DNA of 64,000 nucleotides from Bacteroidales bacterium (GTDB lineage Bacteria > Bacteroidota > Bacteroidia > Bacteroidales > UBA12077): the NCBI GenBank assembly GCA_013138975.1, contig WTBR01000007.1, positions 1 through 64,000 of the forward strand, written 5' to 3'. The notes under the pieces were generated by a model, which was not told where the DNA came from, made no database searches, and worked only from the letters and a program-made list of their open reading frames with translations. Below are positions 17,534 to 26,539 of the stretch, piece after piece (position 1 is the stretch's first letter; every line of letters begins with the position of its first letter). Both the position numbers and the translations under genes were made by a program.

Positions 17534-17686
17534 GTGTCGAAAACTATAAATCAAAAACGTCTTGTAAAAATGTTCAAAGATATTAAAGACCTAGTCGAAA
17601 AAGGTATCTTGAAATAAGAAAAATCAGGTGGTCGTATTACTAACTATGAACTTGTTGATATTGATAGTCGGGATTTAACTCCTTAA
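17534..17686 (+). pseudogene. Relic of a winged-helix C-terminus with an internal stop
   Basis: In one frame: KTINQKRLVKMFKDIKDLVE, KGILK, a TAA, then EKSGGRITNYELVDIDS. This reads like the last helix-wing unit of a winged-helix domain, as found at the end of Fic and related proteins. No start or upstream coding is left. The rest of 17358-17848 has only the direct repeat and a TAGCCAATA...TATTGGCTA inverted pair. Confidence 0.5.
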
Positions 17687-17729
17687 AACTAACAAAATCT
17701 GTAATACCTCATTTAATTAAATTTGTCCT

Positions 17730-17817
17730 TATATTTTTCAAACTTTTTGTTGAACATTCAGTATATGTATGTAAAACGAGCATTTTTGTTATATTTGTTA
17801 TAATGAGAACTTAGTAA
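17730..17817. repeat. Island direct repeat with promoter-like element, copy 2
   Basis: Partner of 16481-16568. TATATTTG at 17790-17797 again fits the -7 consensus, about 50 bases before the start of the PIN-GNAT gene. A shorter match, ACTCCTTAAAACTAACAAAA, occurs further upstream of both copies (15989 and 17678). In copy 1 the RhuM fragment lies between the two parts. Confidence 0.75.
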
Positions 17818-17848
17818 TCATTTAAGACGGAGTCTATAACATCAAATA

Positions 17849-19360
17849 TTGAAAGTGAAAATACTGATAGATACAAATATTTTAATACAGTTAGAGGATA
17901 ATAAAATTATTGAAAAAGAATTTTCGAGATTTTACAAATTGGCTATTTCAAATGACTGTAAAGTCTTGTATCATGCTAATGCAATCCCTAAGGATATTGA
18001 ACGGGATAAAGACATTGAACGTCGTAAAGTAATTTTATCAAAACTTGAGAAATATGAGAGGTTAGATAATTGTGCAGAACCTTCGCAAGATTTTCTTTCA
18101 AAAATAAAAAATGAAAAGATAAATGATCAAATTGATAATCGTCAATTATTTCAATTACACAAAGGATATGTTGATTACTTTATTACACAGGACAAAGGAA
18201 TTCATAAGAAATCCAAAATTTTTGGAATAAACAAAAGTGTCTTAGAAGTTAGTCAAGTCCTTTCATTGTTGGAAGAACAATTTACAATAAAGATTCCTTC
18301 TCATCCAATACTTAGAGAACATAGCCTTAGAGAAATTGAAAAGTATTTTGATACAGAGTTTTTCGATGGACTTAAAACCGATTATGGAGTTGATGCTTTT
18401 AATAGTTGGCTGCAGAAATGTATTAGAAATGATAGAAAATGCTACTCTTTGATTGTAGACAAATCCCTTCAAGCTCTTTTAATTTATAATGTTGAGAATG
18501 TTGAAGACCATCAATTACTTAATATTTTTGAGAAAGCATTAAAGATATGTACATTAAAGGTATCATATGATGCATTTGGAATTAAGCTTGGGGAACTCTT
18601 CTTGAATAAAATGTTTGAATATTGTATTAATCAAAATTTAAAATACCTTTATCTTACAGTATATGAGAAGCACTCACAGTTAATTCAGTTGCTTAATAAA
18701 TTTGGATTCAAACGTCAGGATTTCGTAAACCCAGAGGGTTTAAGTGAAATTAGAATGATCAAGTGTATGGATAAAGAAAAAATTAGAACAGAATCTAATA
18801 CAAAGCAGATTCATCCATTCTATTATGATAGCGAAAATGTCAATAAGTTTGTTATTCCAATTAGACCAGAGTTTTATGGTACTTTATTTAAAGATGGAAA
18901 ATTAAGACCACCAACTCTTTTTGATAGTGCACCTGATAGCATTAATGAAATACAAGGAAATACAATTCTAAAAGCTTATATCTCAAATACCAAAAATAAG
19001 AAATTAAAATCAGGAGATTTATTGTTTTTCTATTCTTCAAAAACAAATAAGGTAATTGAACCTGTTGGTGTATTAGAATCTGCACAGCGAGTAAATAACT
19101 TTGATGATTTATGGAGAATTGTTCAGAAAAAGACCGTATTTTCGCAAGAGAAGCTAGATGAAATGTTACTTGAAAAAGGTGAGTTACATGTAATAATTTT
19201 TCGGTTGATAACGTACATGGATAAAAATATTTCATTAGCAAAAATTAAGCAGATTGATAGTTTTAAAAATAAAATACAAACTGTAACAGAGTTAAAAGAA
19301 ACAGATTATTTAGATTTGAAAAATGAAGGATACTTTGACAAGCGTTATATTATCAATTAA
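17849..19360 (+). CDS. PIN nuclease - GNAT acetyltransferase - PUA-like fusion
   Basis: 503 residues from TTG at 17849; GTG at 17855 is an equally good start, and an in-frame stop lies at 17837. Residues 3-140 look like a PIN domain: ILIDTNILIQ with D8 and N10, a central acidic cluster, and YFITQDKGI with D115 before a final helix. Residues about 165-308 are GNAT-like: a KLGELFLNKMFEYC helix where acetyl-CoA binds, LKYLYLTVYEKHSQLIQLLN, then KFGFKR. Residues about 330-500 look like a PUA/EVE/ASCH-type fold (LKSGDLLFFYSSKTNKVIEP, VGVLES). The overlapping next gene is a free-standing ASCH domain. Together they suggest RNA cleavage or modification in a conflict or RNA-quality system (inference). 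Substrate and partner are unknown. Confidence 0.65.
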   Translation: MKVKILIDTNILIQLEDNKIIEKEFSRFYKLAISNDCKVLYHANAIPKDIERDKDIERRKVILSKLEKYERLDNCAEPSQDFLSKIKNEKINDQIDNRQLFQLHKGYVDYFITQDKGIHKKSKIFGINKSVLEVSQVLSLLEEQFTIKIPSHPILREHSLREIEKYFDTEFFDGLKTDYGVDAFNSWLQKCIRNDRKCYSLIVDKSLQALLIYNVENVEDHQLLNIFEKALKICTLKVSYDAFGIKLGELFLNKMFEYCINQNLKYLYLTVYEKHSQLIQLLNKFGFKRQDFVNPEGLSEIRMIKCMDKEKIRTESNTKQIHPFYYDSENVNKFVIPIRPEFYGTLFKDGKLRPPTLFDSAPDSINEIQGNTILKAYISNTKNKKLKSGDLLFFYSSKTNKVIEPVGVLESAQRVNNFDDLWRIVQKKTVFSQEKLDEMLLEKGELHVIIFRLITYMDKNISLAKIKQIDSFKNKIQTVTELKETDYLDLKNEGYFDKRYIIN

Positions 19361-19739
19361 ACCAATTTATGCCCATGCTATTATGGCTGGAACTAAGAAG
19401 GTTGAATTTAGGAAGAAAATATTTAAACGACCTGTAGATAAAGTTTTTGTTTATTCTTCATCTCCTGAAAAAAAAATTGTTGGTTTCTTTACTATTTCAG
19501 ACATAATTGAAGATAAACCTGAAAAGCTTTGGGAAGAATTTAAAAAAGTTGGAGGAATTGATAAAAAGAACTTCTTTGATTATTATAAAAACTCTGAAAT
19601 AGGGTTTTCAATAAAGATTAAAGATTTTGAAAAATTTAAAAATGGAATTGACCCTGCCGAATTTTTTGAAAATTTTTGCGCACCACAATCATTTTTATAT
19701 TTAGAAGAAACGGTGGCTACTAATATCGCATTTAAATAA
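19323..19739 (+). CDS. ASCH-domain protein
   Basis: 138 residues from ATG, overlapping the PIN-GNAT gene by 38 bases in another frame. The ASCH pattern is clear at the N-terminus: SVILSIKPIYAHAIMAGTKK followed by VEFRKKIF, then KVFVYSSSPEKKIVGFF. Family knowledge: ASCH is a PUA-like fold proposed to bind RNA or modified nucleobases, and some members are nucleases or amidohydrolases. The tight overlap implies coupled expression with the fusion protein, so the two probably work as a unit. Confidence 0.8.
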   Translation: MKDTLTSVILSIKPIYAHAIMAGTKKVEFRKKIFKRPVDKVFVYSSSPEKKIVGFFTISDIIEDKPEKLWEEFKKVGGIDKKNFFDYYKNSEIGFSIKIKDFEKFKNGIDPAEFFENFCAPQSFLYLEETVATNIAFK

Positions 19740-19812
19740 TTTGTGAGAGTATAGTAGTATCCTTGTTTTTCGTTTCTCGGCTCCCTTTATCTTTGATTTG
19801 ATAATTTAGTGA

Positions 19813-19992
19813 GATTATTATGAATTGCGTCAATTAAATGACGGTATTATTGATAATTTAGTCAGAGACATATCCGAGAATATTATTAGAATTTACAATC
19901 GTTTTGGGAAAAACTATAAAGATGCCCAACCCATATCACTATTTAAAAACCTAGTTCCAAATTATCAAAAAATTCCTTCAAAAGTATTCTAA
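19813..19992 (+). pseudogene. Short open frame, likely gene relic
   Basis: About 59 codons between two stops, with no ATG (a TTG at 19825 is possible). Residue use is protein-like (NIIRIYNRFGKNYKDAQPIS), ending in KIPSKVF and a TAA. No family is recognised. The rest of 19740-20081 shows nothing further. Confidence 0.25.
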
Positions 19993-20081
19993 AAACCTAA
20001 TTTAATAAGAAATCATATATTCTTCGAACATTTATCATACATTGTTGTTTATCATATTGATTAAAAATTAAAACAAATGAA

Positions 20082-22499
20082 ATGATAAAAAGAATAATTC
20101 TAGCTTTATATATTACATTATTTATTAACCTGGCGTATGCTCAAAATTTCAATAATGGAATAGTCCAAGGACAGGTAATAAATAGTAAAAATAACGAACC
20201 AGTTCCATTTGCAAATATTATAATTTACAATACCAACAAGGGCTTAGCAACTAATTTCGATGGAGAATTTATTTTAAAAGAGATAAAACCTGGGTTTATT
20301 AAACTTAAGGTATCTGCTGTTGGATTTGAGACCTACGTTTCGCCTGAAATTATGGTTACCAATGCCCGAAAAGTAAATTTCGATATACCTTTAAATGAAA
20401 CCAGTTTTTCTATAGAAGAAGTCGTTGTAAAACCTTCAGTTTTTAGGAAAACCGAAGAAAGCCCACTTTCAATGCGAGTTATTGGAATTTAGGAAATAGA
20501 AAAAAGCCCCGGTTCAAATAGAGATATTTCAAAAGTTATTCAATCCTTTCCCGGAGTAGCATCTACTCCGGCACAACGGAATGATGTTATTGTTCGTGGA
20601 GGAGGACCAAGTGAAAATACATTTTTTCTAGATGATGTTGAGATTCCAAATATTAATCATTTTGCTACACAAGGCGCTTCAGGTGGTCCGGTTGGAATTA
20701 TTAATGTAGATTTTATACGAGAAGTAAATTTATATTCAGGAGCATTTCCTGCCAATAGGGGAAATGCACTTAGTTCGGTATTAGAATTTAAACAAAAGGA
20801 TGGCAATAAAGAAAAATTAGAAGTGCAAGGAACATTAGGTTCCTCCGAAGTTGCACTTACCTTAGATGGCCCAATTGGAGATAAAACTACTTTTATATTT
20901 TCTGTTCGAAGATCCTATTTACAAGTCTTGTTTGAAGTACTTGAACTTCCATTTCTTCCAACATATAATGATTTTCAATTTAAAACAAAAACACGCCTAA
21001 ACGAAAAAAGTGAAATAACACTCATGGGCTTAGGGTCTTTAGACGAGTCTGTTTTGAATTTAAAAGCCAATGAAACCGATTTTCAGAAATATATTTTAAA
21101 CTACCTGCCTGTAAATGAGCAGTGGAGTTATACATTTGGGATAGTATATAAGCATTACAGAGAAAAAGGCTATGATACATGGGTTCTTAGCAGAAGTTAT
21201 TTGAATAATTATTCATATAAATACAAGGATAACATTGATGTAGATTCCCTTAAAATTTATGATTACATGTCAACCGAAGCAGAAAATAAATTTAGGTATG
21301 AAAATACCATAAGAACAGAATCGGGATATAAACTCAATGTTGGTGCAGGAATTGAATACGGTCAGTATACAAATACTACCAGTCGTAAAGATTTCATAGG
21401 AACCGATCCTTTTGTAGTTAATTATGATGTTGGATTAAATCTTGTAAAATGGTCTGTGTTTGGACAAGCAAGCAAAAGTTATTTAAAGAAAAAATTAAGT
21501 TTTTCACTTGGATTAAGAGCCGATGCGAATAATTACTCAACAAGTATGTCGAATCTTTTAGATCAGGTTTCACCTCGTTTTTCGGCATCATATAATTTAA
21601 AACCATCCTTATCCTTAAATTTTAATATTGGTAGATATTATCAGCAACCCGCATATACAACTTTGGGCTTTAGCAACACAAATAAAACCCTGGTAAATAA
21701 AGCCAACGGTTTAAAATATATGTCAGTAGATCATATTGTTTTAGGCTTAGAATATTTGCCTACAGAAGAATCCTTTATTTCGATTGAAGGATTCTATAAA
21801 TCATATCAAGATTATCCCTTTTCAGTTATCGACTCCATTTCATTAGCAAATAAAGGAGGTGATTTTGGCACATATGGCGACGAAGAAGTATTGTCAATTG
21901 CAGAAGGTAGATCTTATGGTGTTGAATTGTTAGCCAGAGAGAAGGATCTTTGGAAATTTAATACAGTCTTATCATATACATTAGTTAGAAGTGAATTTAA
22001 AGATTATGATAATAATTTAAAAGCCACTTCAGATTATATTTCAACAGCATGGGATAATATTCATATTTTTAATTTAACATCAACCCGTAGTTTCAAACGG
22101 AATTGGCAAATAGGATTTAAATGGAGATTTGTAGGAGGTTCGCCTTACACTCCAATAGATAAAAACAAAACAGCTCTTATAGATGCTTGGGATGCTCGAG
22201 GAAGAGAATATTTGGATTATTCCAGGTTCAATTCATTACGTTTTGGAAATTTTCATCAATTAGATATTCGAATTGACAAACAATATTTTTACAATAAATG
22301 GTCATTAATGATATACCTCGATGTTCAAAATCTATATAACTTTATATCGGAAGGTATGGATTATTATATCCCTCAAGCAGATGTGAACGGAAATAATATT
22401 GTTGATCTCGATAATACGGAGAGATATTTAATGAAAACAGTAAAAAACGAAGGAGCAGGCACCGTTCTCCCTTCTTTAGGGATAATTATACAGTTTTAG
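20082..22499 (+). pseudogene. TonB-dependent receptor interrupted by one in-frame amber codon
   Basis: A single frame of 806 codons, broken only by TAG at 20490-20492 (codon 137). Before it are a signal peptide and a CarboxypepD_reg-like domain (GQVINSKNNEPVPFANIIIY). After it are the plug (RDISKVIQSFPGV, RNDVIVRGGGPSENTFFLDD) and a beta-barrel running to the terminal LGIIIQF. The stop falls in RVIGI*EIEKSPG, where family members usually have Gln, so one C-to-T change (CAG to TAG) explains it. Everything else is intact and codon use is unbroken. TAG ends other genes here (metF, the DUF4412 gene), so recoding is unlikely. It is a recent pseudogene, a phase-like variant or a sequencing error. 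The receptor probably imported a large substrate through the outer membrane. Confidence 0.85.
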
Positions 22500-22561
22500 T
22501 TTCTAATTTTAATCAGAATAGATAATAAATAAAAGAGAAGACTGTTCCAAAAGTTATTATT

Positions 22562-22714
22562 TGTCATCCCCAACTTGATTGGGGATGACATAATTTATTG
22601 TGTACAATTCAATTAAGAGATTAACTCTGTTGAGCCTGCAAAAGCTCGATTCCCTTTTTACTCGCTCTGTTCATGAGAAGAGTTCAAGGGAACTTTTCTC
22701 ACGAACGAAGTGAG
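22562..22714. repeat. Two hairpins between converging genes
   Basis: TCATCCCCAA-CTTGA-TTGGGGATGA at about 22562-22586, and a long imperfect inverted repeat at 22661-22714 whose arms are CTCGCTCTGTTCATGAGAAG and a partner starting AACTTTTCTCACGAACG. They lie between the converging receptor and secreted-protein genes and may terminate both transcripts. Confidence 0.6.
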
Positions 22715-22778
22715 TAATGACATTTAGTACAGTCTCTTCATTTATAGTTTGGGTATCCTCTAAAAAATTAATAATTAA

Positions 22779-24683
22779 TTAAAAAGCCCGAATAGCTCGC
22801 ACGGAAATACTTGTAGCAGTCTTAGTGACAGAGCTCTCACCTCCATTTTCGAAAAATACGGTTCCTGCTTTATCCCAAGGAAATTCAGTAGAACTCCAAT
22901 AGGTGTCGCCGGTAAGCACTGAACCAGAATTTGATGTTATTGTTGTATTAATTGTAGCTTTATTATTATACATTAAGACCAGTTCATAATGAGAGGGTAA
23001 ATACCAGTTATCATAATATTCATTGTTTATAGTAACACTATACTCATCACATAATTGAGCAGCATTGCTGGCTCCTGCATTGCTAACAATTGTATTAGTA
23101 TTTGCTTCTCCACCATATATAGCATTAAGAGTTGCTGTTGTTAAAGTTAGATCTTCATACCATTGTATTCCTGTACTTTGGTCTTCTTTAGCACATACCA
23201 AACCGTGGTTACCAGAAGCATCTAACCAAAATATTATTCCTCCGCCATAAAAATCACCAATAGCGAGGGCGCCACCACCACTTGCAGCATCCTTCCATGC
23301 AGGCACTCCACTTTCTAATGTTAGCACTTGATTGTCAGCCCCTTTGGCTAATCTTGTTAGTTTATTCCCTGATCTGTAATAAATATCACCGTCAGCATCT
23401 GATCCCAGCGACATGGTTACATCGGCCAAAGCTGCCCCTGTACCTATTGTTCCACTTGTTACAGTTCCTAAAGATGCAACATTTCCACTACCTTCCCAGG
23501 TCGATAATGCAGTATTTTCAACATTCTCCAGACTTAAAATAGTTTTAGTTTCAGATATATTTTTGGCTTGCGGTGTATTGTCGCTTGTAGCATATAGAAA
23601 AGTGCTAGCATTAAAGTCTGATTCCATAACAGCTCCAGCCGCATCAACATTTGTCGCATCTGTTACATCAGCATTTGTTTCAATACCATCCAGCTTGTCA
23701 AATTGAGCATTTGTCATAAGACCGGCATCAGTAGTATTTGCAGCCGGAATGCTTACATTAGTTCCTGTATTGGAATTAATATCCAAGGTAGTTCCGGTTT
23801 TAGTTCCAATTGCAAGATTTGTTGCTACATTAACTTCCGCACCTGTTGCAATTCCATCTAATTTAGTTGCATATGTTGCAGTCATTAAACCTTTTTGAGA
23901 ACTTGATGCATCTTGAATATCATCAGTCCCGTTAATATGGCTTGCTGCATGAGATGTTGGAGTTCTGGCATCTGACAGTCTCGAATCGTTACCCTCTGTA
24001 ACTGTTTCGGCGACATTACCAAAATTTTTATTGAATGCTGAATTCTTCGTGAATGTAGATTCATAGTTCCCAAAATCAGAAATCTGGCTTTCTGTAATAC
24101 TTATTCCGGCACTTTTATCCCAAGCAATATATACAGGATCGGTTTCATCTGTAATGTAATTTGATAAATCCGGAGTGTTCGTAAGATTATTGAAATCACC
24201 ATTAAAATCATTACTTACATCAGTATCATAACTACTTAAATCAGGCGAATTGCTTAAATCATTATAATCGCCGCTAAAAGTATTTTCTGCAGTTTTTGCA
24301 TGTAATGCATAAGGAACCGATAACATTTGTGATGTTCCCATTAATTGATAGTCGGATTGTCCCGTTTGATCCATCATTATCTGAACAAAAAATTTGGTGT
24401 TGCTCCAATTTATGGCAGTAAAATCATCGTTTGAGTTTCCTGTTCCAATATTAAGGTTTACCAATCCAAACTGATTCGTTGTAGCTGTAAAAGTTTCGGT
24501 ATATACAGAATTTCCTGTTGTGCTTCCTTCCAAAATGCTTATTTGAAACGAAACATCTTTATTGTCTAAAACCTGACCACTGCCATCTCTGGCTATGGCT
24601 TGGTACTTAAAGCTTTGTGGTGTCTGTGCATAAATGATGACACTTAACAACAATGCTAAAAATGTGTGTATGATTTTTTTCAT
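22779..24683 (-). CDS. Secreted modular protein with tail-fibre-like repeats and DUF1566-like C-terminus
   Basis: 634 residues. The signal peptide ends at IIYAQ. Residues ~20-130 form an N-terminal domain common in secreted Bacteroidota proteins (PQSFKYQAIARDGSGQVLDN, SVPYALHAKTAEN). Residues ~140-460 hold repeats typical of phage tail fibres: SRLSDARTPTSHAASHINGT, KLDGIATGAEVN, KLDGIETNADV. The C-terminal ~150 residues look like a DUF1566/Lcl_C domain (GGIIFWLDASGNHGLVCA, WYLPSHYELVLMYNN, YWSSTE, ending VRAIRAF). No T9SS tail is visible. The likely role is at the cell surface (adhesion or binding, inference). It lies 11 bases after the stop of the next upstream gene on the same strand. Confidence 0.7.
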   Translation of the reverse strand: MKKIIHTFLALLLSVIIYAQTPQSFKYQAIARDGSGQVLDNKDVSFQISILEGSTTGNSVYTETFTATTNQFGLVNLNIGTGNSNDDFTAINWSNTKFFVQIMMDQTGQSDYQLMGTSQMLSVPYALHAKTAENTFSGDYNDLSNSPDLSSYDTDVSNDFNGDFNNLTNTPDLSNYITDETDPVYIAWDKSAGISITESQISDFGNYESTFTKNSAFNKNFGNVAETVTEGNDSRLSDARTPTSHAASHINGTDDIQDASSSQKGLMTATYATKLDGIATGAEVNVATNLAIGTKTGTTLDINSNTGTNVSIPAANTTDAGLMTNAQFDKLDGIETNADVTDATNVDAAGAVMESDFNASTFLYATSDNTPQAKNISETKTILSLENVENTALSTWEGSGNVASLGTVTSGTIGTGAALADVTMSLGSDADGDIYYRSGNKLTRLAKGADNQVLTLESGVPAWKDAASGGGALAIGDFYGGGIIFWLDASGNHGLVCAKEDQSTGIQWYEDLTLTTATLNAIYGGEANTNTIVSNAGASNAAQLCDEYSVTINNEYYDNWYLPSHYELVLMYNNKATINTTITSNSGSVLTGDTYWSSTEFPWDKAGTVFFENGGESSVTKTATSISVRAIRAF

Positions 24684-24694
24684 TTATATTATTT

Positions 24695-25168
24695 TTATTG
24701 TTTAATAACTTTATAAGTTTTGATATCGGTATTGTTTGTGCATATTTTTAGAATATATATTGCAGGCTGAAATTCCTTCATGTTTATGGTTTCTTTTCCG
24801 GTAAAGAAATCTTTTTGCAGAATTAATTTCCCACTCAAGTCATATAGGTTTATTTGAAATTCTTTTTGTTGATCTGTAATTGCTTCAATAGATAAATAAT
24901 CACTTGTTGGGTTTGGATATACAGAGATATTCATTTCTAAACCAACTGTTTCATTAATAGTTGTAACAGTTAACTTACTTTGATTGAATCCTTGTGTGAG
25001 AATTATATCTGAGTTGAAAGCATTTTCAATAATTGGTTCACCAATTGACCAACTTAGTGAACCATTTGCGGTTTCACTATAATTGCCGGAAGAGGCAATT
25101 AATTCCTGTGCATTAGTTCCCAGATAAAAGAAACCCATTACAATTGTCAATAATAGTATTTTTCTCAT
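24695..25168 (-). CDS. Small secreted protein with T9SS type A sorting tail
   Basis: 157 residues. Signal peptide to GTNAQ, a short beta-rich domain (ASSGNYSETANGSLSWSIGE...TQGFNQ), then a T9SS sorting domain starting ISVYPNPTSDYLSIE and ending IKTYKVIKQ. Family knowledge: the tail directs export by the type IX system. The short mature part resembles the conserved leader of larger surface proteins. Its job is unknown. It is probably co-transcribed with the genes on either side. Confidence 0.8.
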   Translation of the reverse strand: MRKILLLTIVMGFFYLGTNAQELIASSGNYSETANGSLSWSIGEPIIENAFNSDIILTQGFNQSKLTVTTINETVGLEMNISVYPNPTSDYLSIEAITDQQKEFQINLYDLSGKLILQKDFFTGKETINMKEFQPAIYILKICTNNTDIKTYKVIKQ

Positions 25169-25191
25169 TTTATCAATTATTTAATTTCTAA

Positions 25192-25908
25192 TTAGTCTCT
25201 TGCATCATAATTAAAAAACTGACTCTCTAAGTTTATAAATACTTTAGTTAATCTTGAACCTGTTGCTCCTTCAACCATTGTCGACATAAATGCTCTTCCT
25301 GATTTCCCACTTTGATCAGCTTTTTTCCCTTCAGCGATATCTATATCACTTGATATTTGAAAAAATACAACTAACGTTGCTTGTCCTTCAATGATTGAAC
25401 TAAAAAATACTTCTTCTCCTGATGGAGTAGTAACATTAAATTCAGGCATTTTGTAACCAATCATGTAATCAGATTTTTTTAATTTCATTTCTTTTGATGA
25501 TTCTTTACCTACTTTACCTTTTTTTACATAAGATTTCAAATGATTTTGAAGATTGTCTTTATCAACACATAATTTTGCTCCTATATCATTATTTTGACTT
25601 AGTAAACGATAGCCTTGTGTAACACAAACTCCATTTTTATCAAATAGCATAAAAGTTTCCTTCAGATTTTTATCATTCCATAAAGTAGCTAAAAATTCAG
25701 GTTCACCTGAAAATGTTTCTTCGATATTGTTTTTTAACTCAGGAGTATAGTAAAATCCAAGGTTTGGATACTGATTTTCGTCTAGTGTTGGATTTTTTTC
25801 GCCAATACCAAGAACAACAACCTTTGGTGCTATTTTGCTTATTTGTGCAAAAACAGTAAAATTTCCCAAAGTTAAAATTGCAATTAAGAGTAAATTTTTA
25901 AGTTTCAT
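25192..25908 (-). CDS. Secreted protein with degenerate thioredoxin-like region
   Basis: 238 residues from the ATG at 25908. An upstream ATG at 25923 would place five residues before the signal peptide MKLKNLLLIAIL...VFAQ. The C-terminal half has a redoxin-like run (YKMPEFNVTTPSGEEVFFSS, then a hydrophobic strand LVVFFQIS), but the usual CxxC is absent, so thiol-redox activity is unlikely. The N-terminal half is not recognised. It sits between a T9SS-tail protein and a LytTR-like gene on the same strand, perhaps one transcription unit. Confidence 0.5.
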   Translation of the reverse strand: MKLKNLLLIAILTLGNFTVFAQISKIAPKVVVLGIGEKNPTLDENQYPNLGFYYTPELKNNIEETFSGEPEFLATLWNDKNLKETFMLFDKNGVCVTQGYRLLSQNNDIGAKLCVDKDNLQNHLKSYVKKGKVGKESSKEMKLKKSDYMIGYKMPEFNVTTPSGEEVFFSSIIEGQATLVVFFQISSDIDIAEGKKADQSGKSGRAFMSTMVEGATGSRLTKVFINLESQFFNYDARD

Positions 25909-25941
25909 AATGTAATTCTCCAATTTTTAAGTTCGTTAAAA

Positions 25942-26430
25942 TTAAATTTCTATGTTATTTAGTTTGGTAAGTATGTTTTGTATATGTTTATTGTCTACCA
26001 TAAATGAATCTCCTTTAGTAAGGAATATTTGTTCTTCAGGAATTAAGAACTTATCCACTATTCTGCAATTAATAAGTGTTTTACTATTTATTTGAATAAT
26101 GTTATGTTTTTCTAATTTTGTTTTATAGTACTCTATATCTTGGGGAAGTATATGAGAATCACCGTTCACTAAAAATAATTCGACTTGAGAATTATTTAAT
26201 TGTAAATATTTAACCTGGTTAATTGTAACTTTTATTACATTATTTGAAGTGCCAAAAAATAAGATCTGTTGATCGCTAAAAGAAGCTTGAAGTTTCTCAA
26301 TTAAAGTATCAATGTTAATATTGTATTCATCTTCGGAAATTAAAAGCTTAATGCATTCAGCATTAGAATCAAGAAAGGAATTTAATTCTTCCTTGCAATT
26401 ACTGTCATCTATAATTATAAGCTTACTCAT
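25942..26430 (-). CDS. Probable LytTR DNA-binding protein without a phospho-receiver
   Basis: 162 residues. The C-terminal ~95 residues follow the LytTR layout: TINQVKYLQLNNSQVELFLV, LPQDIEYYKTKLE, IIQINSKTLINCRIVDKFLI and FLTKGDSFMVDNKHIQNILT. The first 60 residues start like a receiver (KLIIIDDSN) but lack the phosphorylatable Asp context. If correct, it is a receiver-less transcription regulator. It lies just downstream of the full LytTR regulator and the propeller kinase on the same strand, so it may be a target or co-regulator. Divergent, hence the moderate confidence. Confidence 0.5.
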   Translation of the reverse strand: MSKLIIIDDSNCKEELNSFLDSNAECIKLLISEDEYNINIDTLIEKLQASFSDQQILFFGTSNNVIKVTINQVKYLQLNNSQVELFLVNGDSHILPQDIEYYKTKLEKHNIIQINSKTLINCRIVDKFLIPEEQIFLTKGDSFMVDNKHIQNILTKLNNIEI

Positions 26431-26539
26431 GTTATTGTTATTTATGACACTAAAATATGATGCTTTTGTAAGAAAAAAGGGGGCTTATTAAAATACGCTT
26501 GGAATGAATTAAAATTTGCAGGATATTAAATATAATTCG

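Noticed and set aside
20490..20492. Amber recoding (for example pyrrolysine or suppressed stop) in the TonB receptor
   Set aside because: TAG is a genuine terminator for other genes here (metF, the DUF4412 gene), and no other gene shows an in-frame TAG. A point mutation or sequence error is simpler.
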